Positions 18,720-28,224 of a stretch of DNA of 64,000 nt are shown piece by piece; positions within the stretch are counted from its first letter, which is position 1; each line of letters opens with the position of its first letter. A program made the translations under genes and the position numbers. Source of the DNA: an uncultured Collinsella sp. (GTDB lineage Bacteria > Actinomycetota > Coriobacteriia > Coriobacteriales > Coriobacteriaceae); NCBI GenBank assembly GCA_900543515.1, contig UQRW01000005.1, positions 9,102-73,101 of the forward strand, in the 5' to 3' direction. Under the pieces are notes generated by a model. The model was given only the letters and a program-made list of their open reading frames with translations, did not search any database and was not told the DNA's origin.

Positions 18720-18756
18720 CCCGCCACCGGCACCCCCGGTGGCGGGTTCTTTTTTT
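18720..18756 (+). terminator. Rho-independent terminator of purL
   Basis: Perfect 11-bp stem CCCGCCACCGG / CCGGTGGCGGG with a five-base loop, followed by TTCTTTTTTT. Confidence 0.93.
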
Positions 18757-18781
18757 GCTTCGCGCATACAGGAAGGACATC

Positions 18782-19717
18782 ATGCAAAGCCGCAAGCCGT
18801 ATCTCGCCACCCTGCCCGGACTCATCCTGGGTTGTCTTGTTTGCTGTGCACTCTGGGGGTCGGCCTTCCCCTGCATCAAGATCGGCTACGGCCTCTTTGG
18901 CATTCCGGCGCACGATAGCGCCTCGCAGCTGCTCTTCGCGGGTCTGCGCTTCACCCTTGCCGGCATGCTGGTTATCGCCGGTATGAGTGCGGCCCAGCGC
19001 CGCCCGCTCGTTCCGCAGGTGCGCGATATCAAGCCCATCTTTGTCTTGTCGCTCTTCCAGACTATCGGGCAGTACTTCTTTTTCTACCTGGGACTCTCGC
19101 GCGCCAGTGCCATGTCGAGCTCCATCATCGAGGCCAGCGCCAACTTCCTAGCCATCCTCTTTGCCGCCCTGGCGTTTCGCACCGAGAAGCTCGATGTGGC
19201 CAAGGTGCTCGGCTGCGTACTGGGCTTTGCCGGTGTCGCGCTCGTCAACCTTTCGGGCACGGACGGCACCTTTGGCTTTACGCTCGACGGCGAGGGCTTT
19301 ATCCTGGCCTCCACCGTCGCGGGTGCCCTTTCGACCTGCCTGATCGGCATCTTCTCGCGCGAGCATGACGGCGTCTTACTTGCCGGGTGGCAGTTCTTGG
19401 TCGGCGGCCTGGTCCTCACCGCCATCGGCTTTTTGATGGGTGGCGTGCTCTCCCCCACGGCGATTGCCCCCGCCATCGCGCTCATCATCTACATGGCGCT
19501 TATCTCCGCGGTCGCCTACTCGCTGTGGTCGCGCCTGCTTGCCGTCAACCCCGTCAGCCGCGTCTCGGTCTTTGGGTTTATGAACCCCGTCTTTGGCGTG
19601 CTGCTGAGCGCGCTGCTGCTCGGCGAGGGCGCTGGCACGAGCCCCGTTACCGTCATCGTTGCCCTGCTGTTGGTCTGCGGCGGCATCATCATCGTCAACA
19701 AACCCAAAAAAGCCTAG
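18782..19717 (+). CDS. EamA/DMT-family transporter
   Basis: A 311-residue protein with ten hydrophobic segments in two EamA repeats. The first repeat begins LGCLVCCALWGSAFPCIKIGYG, shortened here to its core ALWGSAFPCIK, and the second includes AVAYSLWSRLLAVNPVSRVS. Such proteins export or take up metabolites such as amino acids; the substrate cannot be inferred. The ATG at 18782 has AGGAAGGA upstream. It follows the purL terminator by 26 bases, so transcription may come by read-through or from a promoter overlapping the terminator. Confidence 0.85.
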   Translation: MQSRKPYLATLPGLILGCLVCCALWGSAFPCIKIGYGLFGIPAHDSASQLLFAGLRFTLAGMLVIAGMSAAQRRPLVPQVRDIKPIFVLSLFQTIGQYFFFYLGLSRASAMSSSIIEASANFLAILFAALAFRTEKLDVAKVLGCVLGFAGVALVNLSGTDGTFGFTLDGEGFILASTVAGALSTCLIGIFSREHDGVLLAGWQFLVGGLVLTAIGFLMGGVLSPTAIAPAIALIIYMALISAVAYSLWSRLLAVNPVSRVSVFGFMNPVFGVLLSALLLGEGAGTSPVTVIVALLLVCGGIIIVNKPKKA

Positions 19718-19816
19718 CGAGCTCACCTTTTTAGGGAGGGCGTTTGCACACTTTAGCTTAATGGAATACATCGATGAGCTGAGGGCCGCCACGCACGCAA
19801 GCGTGCGACCCTTTTC

Positions 19817-20959
19817 CTAGCGTATCTGGATGCCGGCTTTCTTTTTCTCGGCCTTGACGCGGTAGAGCTCCGCATCGGCAGCGCGAAGTAAGTCTTGCCA
19901 GGTATCAACACTATCGCCGACCCGCGCGCAACCGATGGACATCCGCAATGCATACGGCACCTCGGCATGCGCGAGCTCGTCGTTGATTGTCGCGCACAGA
20001 TGCATGATATCCTGTTCCGCCGCTGCCTTTTGGAGCACCACGAACTCATCGCCACCATAACGCGCGATAAAGCCACCAGACGCCGAGCAGACCTCTTTGA
20101 GCGCAGCGGATATAACCTGAAGAGCATGATCGCCCTCCACATGTCCATAGCGATCGTTAATCTGCTTAAAGCCGTCGGCGTCCATCATGAGCAGATACAC
20201 ATCTTCGGCCTGATCCACATTTGAAAAGAGCGACAGCATATAGGTCTCAAAACGGTTGCGGTTGTTGAGTCCAGTCAACGGGTCGGTCGAGATGAGCTGC
20301 TCCTGGCAGATGATGTAGAGCAGCAACATGCTAATCATTATGCCGACACAAAGGCCAGGCACCGAGTATACGATCTGAAAGGTACCGCCCACCAGAGCGG
20401 GAACCGCAAAAAAGGCGAGGGTGCGATAAATGGCCTTCTTTTGCAGGCTTTCGACTTTTCGAGCCTGAATAAAGGCATGCAAGGACGTATATATGACGTA
20501 GCAGTAGCTAACGATAGGCTGAATCATATAAAGCGCTCCGCGACGATATACGCCCCGCGCATCGATATAGAACATAGCGTGCGTCCAGTAGCTGGTAAAT
20601 GCCAGAACGACCACCAATGCGGTTGGCAACGTTAAAAGTACCACCCTATAGGGCGTGGTCAGGAGCCGTGAGCCCTGCATCGTCTCGGAATAGAAAAACC
20701 AAATGAGGCACGCGATGGCGAACAGCGAAAACGAAACCGCGTTGGAAATCCAGTTGGCCGTGATGCCTACAGGAGTGCTCACGCCGTCCGAGAGCGTCCA
20801 GATCATATCGAAGAAAATGTAGGCAGCAGACGTGTAGCCCAGCATGCTAAACAAAAGCTGCTGGGTGCTCGAGAACAGGGAGCGACGGCTTCGTACGGCA
20901 AGTCCGATAAGAATAATCATGCACAGCAGGAATATCTCGATCTTGAGTGCCTTTACCAC
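19817..20959 (-). CDS. Membrane-bound diguanylate cyclase (GGDEF domain)
   Basis: A 380-residue protein with six or so hydrophobic segments in residues 1-200, then a GGDEF domain. The catalytic signature RYGGDEFVVL is intact, and DPLTGLNNRNRF marks the domain start, so it should make cyclic di-GMP. No RxxD inhibitory site is obvious just before GGDEF. No EAL domain is present. I chose the GTG at 20959, seven bases after GGAGG, over a TTG at 20977. The gene stands alone between an EamA transporter and a sugar-acid permease. Confidence 0.85.
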   Translation of the reverse strand: MVKALKIEIFLLCMIILIGLAVRSRRSLFSSTQQLLFSMLGYTSAAYIFFDMIWTLSDGVSTPVGITANWISNAVSFSLFAIACLIWFFYSETMQGSRLLTTPYRVVLLTLPTALVVVLAFTSYWTHAMFYIDARGVYRRGALYMIQPIVSYCYVIYTSLHAFIQARKVESLQKKAIYRTLAFFAVPALVGGTFQIVYSVPGLCVGIMISMLLLYIICQEQLISTDPLTGLNNRNRFETYMLSLFSNVDQAEDVYLLMMDADGFKQINDRYGHVEGDHALQVISAALKEVCSASGGFIARYGGDEFVVLQKAAAEQDIMHLCATINDELAHAEVPYALRMSIGCARVGDSVDTWQDLLRAADAELYRVKAEKKKAGIQIR

Positions 20960-21147
20960 TAGACGCCCTCCCTTCAATATCCAAGTGGCCAGAATCGCCC
21001 AATTCGAATCTGGGCAACAAACACCCCCTACTCCGCAGGGGTAAGGGGAATAATAGCAGAGCGACCGAACGTCACTGCAAGACAGCTCTCGTTCGGGCGC
21101 TCAAACGGCGCGAGTTGCACGCCGGAATCATTGATGGGTATCGATTG

Positions 21148-22170
21148 CTACTCGCCATCGATGTCGGTCGCGACGGCCTCTTCGATGGCCTCGACACCGG
21201 CAGGCGACAGGTCTTCCTTGCTCTGGCAGAACTTCTTATCGACCCAGCCGGTCAGAATCGGGGCCATGATTGCCGTGATGATGACGGCAGTGGCGATCTG
21301 CGCATACGCGGTGGGCGCAAGCTCGGCATAGCGCGGAGCGACCTCGGCGAGGGCGACCGGCGTGGTCATGGCCGTGCCGGCAATGGTGGAACATGCCACA
21401 GCCGCCTTACCATTGCCGCCACACAGGCGCTCGAAGGCAAAGGTAATGGGACCGACGATAAAGAGCGTGATGAGGCCCAGCAGGATGCCCGAAATGCCAC
21501 CGGCGATGAAGCTCGAAAGGCTCATGGACGCACCGAGCTGAAAACCAATTACAGCGATCGCGGGATTGGCGCCGGGAACCAGCAGGTTCTTGATAAACGG
21601 GAACAAGTTGCCCAGGACCATGCCGATAACAAGCGGCAGGATGGATCCGATGATGGTGCCGACGGGGATGTTGGCGAGACCCGAAACACCAAGGATGATC
21701 ATCGTGACGGCGGGGCCGGCCGTAAAGAACAGGATACCGACAGCGCCCTGCTCGGACTCATCGCCGAACTCGCCCATGATGCCCGTATAGAGCGCCATGT
21801 TGCAAAACGTAATGCCGCCGATGATGGAAACCGAGCTCAGGCCTAAAAAGTTATCGTTAAAGAAGTACGCGACGCCCAGACCCAGCGCGGCTGCCACTAC
21901 AAGCTTAGGAATCAGCACGACGATGCCGGTCTTGATGGCGCCCGGCGTGGACTTAAAGCTGATGCCGGCGCCCACGAACAGCAAGATCGCGGCAACGATG
22001 GTGTTGGAGCCGCCGCGGCAGGCAGCCGTAAAGAAGCCGCCGACCTCAAAGACCTGCGGGCAGAAGGTATTGAGCAAAAGGCCGACGATCATCGGATAGA
22101 TCATGATGTCGCCCGGGATGCGCGGTACCTTGAATTTCTTTTGCTCGCTGGCGGTCGCTTCCTGTGCCAT
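21148..22170 (-). CDS. kdgT: 2-keto-3-deoxygluconate permease (KdgT family)
   Basis: A 340-residue membrane carrier with about ten segments. Family-typical stretches are PGDIMIYPMIVGLLLNTF near residue 17, GGSNTIVAAILLFVGAGI and the late AGTAMTTPVALAEVAP. KdgT imports 2-keto-3-deoxygluconate, a pectin and uronate breakdown product, by proton symport. No kdgK or kdgA neighbours are in the window, so the substrate is family inference. The ATG at 22170 follows GGGGG; an in-frame codon at 22200 is less likely. Confidence 0.85.
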   Translation of the reverse strand: MAQEATASEQKKFKVPRIPGDIMIYPMIVGLLLNTFCPQVFEVGGFFTAACRGGSNTIVAAILLFVGAGISFKSTPGAIKTGIVVLIPKLVVAAALGLGVAYFFNDNFLGLSSVSIIGGITFCNMALYTGIMGEFGDESEQGAVGILFFTAGPAVTMIILGVSGLANIPVGTIIGSILPLVIGMVLGNLFPFIKNLLVPGANPAIAVIGFQLGASMSLSSFIAGGISGILLGLITLFIVGPITFAFERLCGGNGKAAVACSTIAGTAMTTPVALAEVAPRYAELAPTAYAQIATAVIITAIMAPILTGWVDKKFCQSKEDLSPAGVEAIEEAVATDIDGE

Positions 22171-22311
22171 GAAACCCCCATTTCCGCTGACGCAGAACAA
22201 AAGCCCACGTCACGCTTTGCTACAGTAAAGTTTGACCATGGTACCAGAAGAAGCAGACCGCCTCGGTGAGAAATTCGATTCGTTAGGCCGGGACGATAAC
22301 GCGTCCTGCTC

Positions 22312-22635
22312 CTATACGAGGCTCAAAACGATATAGAACACGATGCCCGAAACGCAGCACCACAACATCGACTTTGTCTTGATTGCCACCGCCACGACGC
22401 CGGTGGCCGCAATCCAGGGAACCAAGGCAGGCCAGAGTCCCGCGTCGAACGCGCCGGGGTTCACCAAGTCGTTGGCGACCAGCGCGGCAAAGGCAGCGGG
22501 CGGGATATAGCCCAGGGCCTCGGTAATGCGGGGCGACAGGGTCCGCCCGCGCAAGGCGAACGCCGGCGCGATGCGAAAGAACGCGATAGCAGCCCACGAC
22601 GACAGCCACAGAACCAAGAACTCGTTAGCGGGCAT
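22312..22635 (-). CDS. azlD: AzlD family branched-chain amino acid exporter subunit
   Basis: A 107-residue protein with three or four hydrophobic segments, the usual AzlD size. The segment ALGYIPPAAFAALVANDLV is characteristic. AzlD and AzlC together export branched-chain amino acids or their analogues. The ATG at 22635 lies inside the end of azlC, giving an 11-base overlap and likely coupling. Confidence 0.88.
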   Translation of the reverse strand: MPANEFLVLWLSSWAAIAFFRIAPAFALRGRTLSPRITEALGYIPPAAFAALVANDLVNPGAFDAGLWPALVPWIAATGVVAVAIKTKSMLWCCVSGIVFYIVLSLV

Positions 22636-23317
22636 CGCGGGCACCTCTTCCGTCAAATACAGCATCGCACGCCAGCGCAATGGCAATGCCGACCACGACG
22701 CTTGCCGGCACGGCAATATTCGCGAGGCCCAAGAACTTGCATACGGCGACGGACACCGCGCCCGAAACCGCCGCGACAACGTTACCGCGCGACAGCCGCT
22801 GCGAAAAGAGCAGGCAGATAAAGAGCGAGGTGCAGACAAAGGCTGCAATGGCGGTGGGAACATCGACAACGGCGCCGACGATGGCGCCCATCGTACACGA
22901 AACGCCCCATGTTGCGATGAGGATTACGTTGAGCACAAAGGACTCGCGCGGGCCCCAATCCTCCCCTTCAACCAACTTGGCAAGCGAGATGCCATATGCC
23001 TCCTCGGTAAGTGTCGCGGCAACAGCCAGCGTCTGACGCTTCGAGGCACCCCTCAGATGCGGTGCGATCGATGCCGAGTAAAGCGCAAAGCGCGAGGAGA
23101 TTGCGGCGACGCTCGCGACGATCGATGCTGCAGGCACACCCGCCAGCCACAGGTTGCAGATCATAAACTGGCCGCTGCCCGTCACAAACGTACTGCTTAG
23201 AGCAAAGACCATCCAGGGCTCCATTCCCGTCTGCCCCATGATCATTCCGCACGGCGCGCCTATTGCAACATAGGTAAGCATCACTGGCCAGACGGTTCTA
23301 ACGATTTTGAGCACCAT
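22625..23317 (-). CDS. azlC: AzlC family branched-chain amino acid exporter subunit
   Basis: A 230-residue membrane protein with the AzlC stretches PCGMIMGQTGMEPWMVFALS and ATLTEEAYGISLA. It forms the large subunit of the AzlCD exporter. The start is the ATG at 23317 with AGGA nine bases upstream; a longer in-frame extension to 23386 lacks membrane or family features. Together with the liv importer at 5023-11322 the window holds both uptake and export of branched-chain amino acids. Confidence 0.88.
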   Translation of the reverse strand: MVLKIVRTVWPVMLTYVAIGAPCGMIMGQTGMEPWMVFALSSTFVTGSGQFMICNLWLAGVPAASIVASVAAISSRFALYSASIAPHLRGASKRQTLAVAATLTEEAYGISLAKLVEGEDWGPRESFVLNVILIATWGVSCTMGAIVGAVVDVPTAIAAFVCTSLFICLLFSQRLSRGNVVAAVSGAVSVAVCKFLGLANIAVPASVVVGIAIALACDAVFDGRGARDAR

Positions 23318-23443
23318 ACGTTTCTCATCCTGACAAGGTCTCCGAGCCGCATGTAGCGACACGGCAGAATCATCATCCGGCAGCAACCGAGTTCACCTAC
23401 AATTGCCACCGGATCGAAAGACACAACTTTTTAGGAAGTCATT

Positions 23444-24256
23444 ATGACAGCTATCGATCGAGACCGGGCGCGCGCGGCCTTCAAAAGCTACACCGATGCC
23501 TACGACGCCACCAACCCACGCATCGCGCTCAAAATCGAGCATACGTACCACGTGGCCGAGGCATGCGATGCCGTAGCGCGCGAGCAGGGCTGGTCGTCAG
23601 AAGATATTGACCTGGCATGGCTTTGCGGCCTGCTACACGATATGGGCCGCTTTGAGCAGCTGCGACGCTGGGACACCTTTAAGGACGCCGAGAGCATGAG
23701 CCATGCGGCGCTGGGCATCGAGGTCCTCTTTGGCGAGAATCCCGCCGATGCACCCGCCGTAACGAGCATCCGCGACTTTATCGATGACCCGGCAGAAGAT
23801 GAGCTCATCCGAGCGAGCATTGCCTATCACAGCGATTTCCGTCTACCCGCGCAGCTCGACGAGCGCACGCGGAGCTTCTGCGATATCGTGCGCGATGGCG
23901 ACAAGATCGACATTATGCGCACCATCGCCGACAGCACTGTCGACACTATCCTCAAGGTGGACGAGAAGACGTTTCTCGGCAGCCGTTTCTCGTCGCCGAC
24001 ACTTGCCGCCTTTGACGAGCACCGCTGCGTCGCACGCGATGAGCGCAACGAGCCCGCAGACTACCTGGTGGGACTCATCTGCTTTATGTTTGAGCTCGTC
24101 TATCCAGCAAGCCGCGCGCTGGCGCGCGAACAGGGCGATATCCACCGCCTGCTCGACGCGCCCTTTGGCATTACGCGGCCCTTTACCGACCCCGCCACGC
24201 AGGCGACTTGGAGCCGCCTAAAGGACGAGATGCGCGACTGGCTGGCGCGCGCCTAG
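23444..24256 (+). CDS. HD-domain phosphohydrolase
   Basis: A 270-residue protein with an N-terminal HD domain: the first metal histidine in KIEHTYHVAEAC near residue 28, then LLHDMGRFEQ near 64-73, and a later IAYHSDFRLP and RDGDKIDI. Such soluble HD proteins are metal-dependent phosphatases or phosphodiesterases; the substrate is unknown. AGGAAGTCATT precedes the ATG. TACAAT at 23398-23403 is a possible -10. The stop overlaps the convergent etfA stop in a shared CTAG at 24253-24256. Confidence 0.8.
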   Translation: MTAIDRDRARAAFKSYTDAYDATNPRIALKIEHTYHVAEACDAVAREQGWSSEDIDLAWLCGLLHDMGRFEQLRRWDTFKDAESMSHAALGIEVLFGENPADAPAVTSIRDFIDDPAEDELIRASIAYHSDFRLPAQLDERTRSFCDIVRDGDKIDIMRTIADSTVDTILKVDEKTFLGSRFSSPTLAAFDEHRCVARDERNEPADYLVGLICFMFELVYPASRALAREQGDIHRLLDAPFGITRPFTDPATQATWSRLKDEMRDWLARA

Positions 24257-25458
24257 CGCTCAAGCTGGGCCAGCAGCTCCTCGACGACCTCGACGGCGTC
24301 CCCAACAACCTTGTACTGGGCAGCACCAAAGATGGGGGCATCCGGGTCCTCGTTGATGGCGATGATGCACTCCGCCCCACCGATGCCGGCAAGATGTTGG
24401 ATGGCGCCCGAAACACCGATACTCACGAGAAGCCTGGGCGAAACCGATACGCCCGTCTGGCCAATCTGGTGGCGATACTCCAGCCAACCCGCCTCCACGA
24501 CGGGACGCGTGCAACCAAGCTCGGCACCCAGAGCCTCGGCGAGCCTTCGCATCAACGGCAGGTTTTTCTTGGAACCAATGCCGCGACCCACCACGACCAG
24601 GCGCTCGGCATTGGCGATCGAGGGCTGCTGTCCCCACTCCTCGGCGGGAATCGAGATCTCGACACGAGCCTTAGCATCATCCGCAGGCGATATCTGGGTG
24701 ATCGTGCCAGAGCGGCCGTAGTCGAAGTCGGGAGCCTTAAAGATACCGGGGCGCACCGTTGCCATCTGCGGACGGTGGTTGGGGCAAATGATGGTGGCCA
24801 TCAGGTTGCCGCCAAACGCCGGACGCGTCTGTTGCAGCAGTCCCGTCTCTGTATCCATCGAAAGTACGGTGCAGTCAGCCGTAAGGCCCGTCTGCAAACG
24901 CACGGCAACGCCGGGTGCCAGTTCGCGACCAAAAGCGGTCGCACCGTATAGGATGGCCTCGGGTTTGCGTTCGGCTACCAAATCGCAGATCAAGCGGGCG
25001 TAGACCTCCGCATCGTTTTGGCGCAGGCGCTCGTCGCGACAGGCCAGGACTTCGTCGGCGCCCGCGCAAACCAGATGCTCCAGGTCCCCGAGCGAGCCCT
25101 CGGGGCTCATGCCGACCAGTGCCACCAGACGGCAGCCGCGAGCATCGGCAAGCTCGCGCCCCTTGCCCATAAGCTCATAGGCAACGGGAGTCACCGTATC
25201 GTGCTCGTCGGTCTGCACGAAGACCCAAATGTCTCGATATGCATCAAGGTCCACCGCACCAGCGGCCTCGTCACACTCGATCGAGATAGCGTTGACAGGG
25301 CAGGCGTCGACGCACCCACCGCATAGGATACAGCCGTCGGTTACGCGGGCGCATCGGTTGGGACGCTCGCCCTCCACCACAATGCCGCCCGAGGCGCAGG
25401 CGCGAACGCAGCGACCGCAGCCGATACAGGCTTCGCTATCGATAATCAGTCCGCTCAT
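24253..25458 (-). CDS. lctC: Electron transfer flavoprotein alpha subunit with N-terminal ferredoxin domain (LctC-like)
   Basis: A 401-residue protein. Residues 1-65 hold two four-cysteine motifs, CIGCGRCVRAC and CILCGGCVDACP, each fit to bind a [4Fe-4S] cluster. The rest is EtfA, with the FAD site around VVGRGIGSKKN and GQTGVSVSPRL...GVSGAIQHLAG. EtfA with a ferredoxin head is the form found in electron-bifurcating complexes such as LctC of the Acetobacterium woodii lactate dehydrogenase. It follows etfB with its ATG right after the etfB stop, and is third in the lctD-etfB-etfA operon. The symbol is by analogy. Confidence 0.85.
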   Translation of the reverse strand: MSGLIIDSEACIGCGRCVRACASGGIVVEGERPNRCARVTDGCILCGGCVDACPVNAISIECDEAAGAVDLDAYRDIWVFVQTDEHDTVTPVAYELMGKGRELADARGCRLVALVGMSPEGSLGDLEHLVCAGADEVLACRDERLRQNDAEVYARLICDLVAERKPEAILYGATAFGRELAPGVAVRLQTGLTADCTVLSMDTETGLLQQTRPAFGGNLMATIICPNHRPQMATVRPGIFKAPDFDYGRSGTITQISPADDAKARVEISIPAEEWGQQPSIANAERLVVVGRGIGSKKNLPLMRRLAEALGAELGCTRPVVEAGWLEYRHQIGQTGVSVSPRLLVSIGVSGAIQHLAGIGGAECIIAINEDPDAPIFGAAQYKVVGDAVEVVEELLAQLER

Positions 25459-26274
25459 CTATGCCATCCCCTCGATGATCTTGGCAAGTTTTGCCGCCTG
25501 CTCGGACGCCGTTCCGTCAACGGCCTCGCACGTTTGGTCACGGTCAGGCACAAACGAGCGCACGACCTGTGTCGGCGACCCGGCAAGACCGCAACGCGCG
25601 GGGTCGGCGTTCACGTCGGCGGCACTGACCACGCGCACGTCCGCCTCCTCCGCCGCGCGGATACCGGCAATACTCGGCATACGCAACTGGCCAATCTCCT
25701 TGGCAGTCGTCATCGCGCACGGCATCTCAAGGTACACCGTCTCCTCGCCGGCATCGCAGCCGTGAACGAGCGCCAGCGAGCCACAGGTCGTAAAGCCCGC
25801 GCTCTGCACGCAGCTCACGTCGGTCACGCAGGGAATATCAAAGGCACCGGCAAGCTCGGGACCAATCTGGGCCGTATCGCCATCCACCGCCATCTTGCCG
25901 CAGATGAGCAGGTCGAAGTCCTCGTCGAGCGCCTCGATGCCGCACTTGAGGGCATAGGTGGTTGCCAGGGTATCGGCACCTGCAAAGGCGCGATCGGTCA
26001 GCAGCAGCGCGTCGTCGGCGCCTCGAGCGATGCAGTCGCGCAGCAGCGACTCGGTCGCGGGGATGCCCATCGACACCACCGTCACGCGCACATCCATGCC
26101 AAAGCCGATAAAGTCGTCCTTCAGCGCCAGCGCGCATTCCAAAGCGCTCGCGTCAAAGGGATTAATGACCGCCTGTTTGCCATCGCGCACGATGGTATTG
26201 GTCTTGGGGTCCATCTTGACCTCGGTGCTTCCCGGCACGGCCTTGACGCACACCACCATATGGAAATCGCTCAT
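25459..26274 (-). CDS. lctB: Electron transfer flavoprotein beta subunit (LctB-like)
   Basis: A 271-residue EtfB. The opening HMVVCVKAVPGSTEVKMDP and the later VDGDTAQIGPELAG are family signatures; the latter lines the nucleotide/FAD site. In bifurcating ETFs the beta subunit carries the FAD where electrons split. The ATG at 26274 sits nine bases after AGGGGG; a GTG at 26280 that overlaps the lctD stop (GTGA) is the other possible start. Placed between lctD and lctC, with no gaps, it should be made in equal amounts with them. Confidence 0.85.
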   Translation of the reverse strand: MSDFHMVVCVKAVPGSTEVKMDPKTNTIVRDGKQAVINPFDASALECALALKDDFIGFGMDVRVTVVSMGIPATESLLRDCIARGADDALLLTDRAFAGADTLATTYALKCGIEALDEDFDLLICGKMAVDGDTAQIGPELAGAFDIPCVTDVSCVQSAGFTTCGSLALVHGCDAGEETVYLEMPCAMTTAKEIGQLRMPSIAGIRAAEEADVRVVSAADVNADPARCGLAGSPTQVVRSFVPDRDQTCEAVDGTASEQAAKLAKIIEGMA

Positions 26275-26276
26275 CT

Positions 26277-27878
26277 TCACGCGCCCCCTTTCTGGACGAG
26301 CTCATCCAAGAGCTTCTCCGAAAACAGGTTACCGCGGCCCAGCTGCCCGGCAGGATCGAGCTGGAGCTTAAGCCGTGCCGACTCGACCATGGCCTCGTGA
26401 CCGTACATCGTCTCCAAGAAGCCCGCCTTGATCTTGCCGACACCGTGTTCGGCGGAGACGGCGCCGCCCATGACCGTGACCTCGGAAGCCCACCGGGCAA
26501 AGAGTTCTCCGCCGCGGCGGTATTCCTGCGCATCGCGCGGCAGAATGTTCACATGCAGATGGTTGTTACCGATGTGCCCCCAGGCGGCAGATTCAAGCCC
26601 ACTTTCGGCCAACGTGCGGCGATAAAGGGCGATGACATCGGCCAAGCGTGCATTGGGCACCGACATGTCCGAGCCCAGTTTGGTGATGGCGGGATCCGTG
26701 CGGCGGCGCTCGTCGATGAGCATGTTGACGCTCTCGGGCACCGCATGGCGGAAGAACCGCTGGCATTCGCGATCGACCTCGGTGCGCGCAACCCAGGTCG
26801 CGTCGTCGCGGCCACCCGCAAGCTCCAGTACCCACCCCAAGTGATACAGCTCCTCAGTCGCCTGAACTTCGTCGTCGCAGTCGAGCTCCACGTAGACACA
26901 GACCTTGGCCTCTTTGTCGAGCGCCGGCAGCGAGGCAAACGCCGTCGACTGCTCGCGCTGGCGACGTAGAATATCCAGGGCGCCAGCGTCGAAGTACTCG
27001 ATGGCAGCCGCATGGGACAGGACGGGACGCACGGAATCGGTGAAGGACACGGCCTTGTCTTCGCTGTCAAAGAAACAGCTCACGCCCCAAACGACCGCAG
27101 GCGCCGCCTGCAGGGCAATCTCGAGCTCGGTGATGACGCCGATTGTGCCACACGCACCGATAAACAATTCGATGGCATCCATATCGTCAGCAACGAAATA
27201 GCCCGAAGCATTTTTGGTCTTGGGCATGGTGTAGTCGGGAAGGTCAAGCTCGAGTGCACGGCCCACTGCCGTCACGAGCGACAGGTGGCGGCCCTGGGCA
27301 AAAGCCTCGCCGCGCTGAAGCTCAAGCAAATCACCATCAGCCAGCGCGACGTGGAGTCCCGTGATATGCGGGCGCATGGGGCCGTAGGCGTAGCTGCGGG
27401 CACCGGAGGCGTTACATGCCGCCATGCCGCCCAGACAGGCAGACGCCTCGGTGGGATCGGTGGGAAAGAACTGCTCGGGGGCCTCTTGAAACTCATCGTA
27501 GGCCTTAAGCGATGCCTGGTCCCAACCAGCGGTCGGCAGCACCTTCTTGCTCAGCTGCTTGCGCAGCTCCGAGAGCACAACGCCCGGCTCCACGCGCAGC
27601 AAAAATTGGCCTTGTTCATCGCGGCGAAGGCCCAAGTAGCGATTCATACGGGAAGTATTGAGGATATGCCCGCCGTGGGGCACGGCACCGGCGGCAAGGC
27701 CGGTTCGGGCGCCCTGAACCGTTACCGGGACACGCTCGGCATGGAGCTTTTCCAAAATGGCACGGACCTCGTCTTCCGTTGTCGGAAACGAGATGCTCGA
27801 TGCTTCGCCCGATGCGCGAGATTCATCGCGGCCATACTCTTCGAACTCGTCGGTGAAGGGTTTGATGGTTACAGACAC
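26277..27878 (-). CDS. lctD: FAD-linked D-lactate dehydrogenase/glycolate oxidase-type subunit (LctD-like)
   Basis: A 533-residue flavoprotein of the GlcD/VAO family. The FAD-binding N-terminal half includes PVTVQGARTGLAAGAVPHGG near residue 52 and GGMAACNASGARSYAYGP near 150. The C-terminal half ends with the SAEHGVGKIKAGFL signature near 490. It should oxidise lactate to pyruvate and pass electrons to the adjacent EtfAB, which sends some to NAD+ with the help of reduced ferredoxin. Glycolate or another 2-hydroxy acid cannot be excluded. The start is a GTG at 27878 with AGGGGGAG five bases upstream. It is the first gene of the operon. Confidence 0.83.
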   Translation of the reverse strand: MSVTIKPFTDEFEEYGRDESRASGEASSISFPTTEDEVRAILEKLHAERVPVTVQGARTGLAAGAVPHGGHILNTSRMNRYLGLRRDEQGQFLLRVEPGVVLSELRKQLSKKVLPTAGWDQASLKAYDEFQEAPEQFFPTDPTEASACLGGMAACNASGARSYAYGPMRPHITGLHVALADGDLLELQRGEAFAQGRHLSLVTAVGRALELDLPDYTMPKTKNASGYFVADDMDAIELFIGACGTIGVITELEIALQAAPAVVWGVSCFFDSEDKAVSFTDSVRPVLSHAAAIEYFDAGALDILRRQREQSTAFASLPALDKEAKVCVYVELDCDDEVQATEELYHLGWVLELAGGRDDATWVARTEVDRECQRFFRHAVPESVNMLIDERRRTDPAITKLGSDMSVPNARLADVIALYRRTLAESGLESAAWGHIGNNHLHVNILPRDAQEYRRGGELFARWASEVTVMGGAVSAEHGVGKIKAGFLETMYGHEAMVESARLKLQLDPAGQLGRGNLFSEKLLDELVQKGGA

Positions 27879-28224
27879 GCGAACTCCCCCTTTAGCTAAC
27901 TACAGTGTTTGCAGGGAGATGTTACCGCATCGTTTCGTCGACGTGTTCGAGACCGTCTCCATAATTGGCGATTTTTACGTTCGTGCAATTCGGCGAGCGG
28001 CTGGATTTCCTCGGCAGACGATGCTTTTAACACATATGGCCCCGCCGTCACTGACCGCGCGATTGCCGCTCGAAAAAAGTTGGAGTATTTTTTGCCGCCT
28101 TTTACCTGCGGAGACGCCAATCCGTCAAGCATTTGGTCAGCAATTGGTCAAGTAACGGCTGATACGGTCGGCATCGACAGCCAAAACCGACAGAAGTTTT
28201 GGCCCCAGAAGCAGGGAGGTTCCC
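27879..28224. other. 346-base divergent intergenic region between lctD and the exported-protein operon
   Basis: No convincing gene. Frames here have no ribosome sites. It must hold promoters for both directions. A direct repeat TTGGTCA occurs at 28133-28139 and 28144-28150, one helical turn apart, 75 bases before the plus-strand gene. That spacing fits a regulator site. I could not assign clear -35/-10 pairs. Confidence 0.4.

Noticed and set aside
16705..18879. A 724-codon minus-strand open frame
   Set aside because: It is antisense to purL, which has full-length family motifs.
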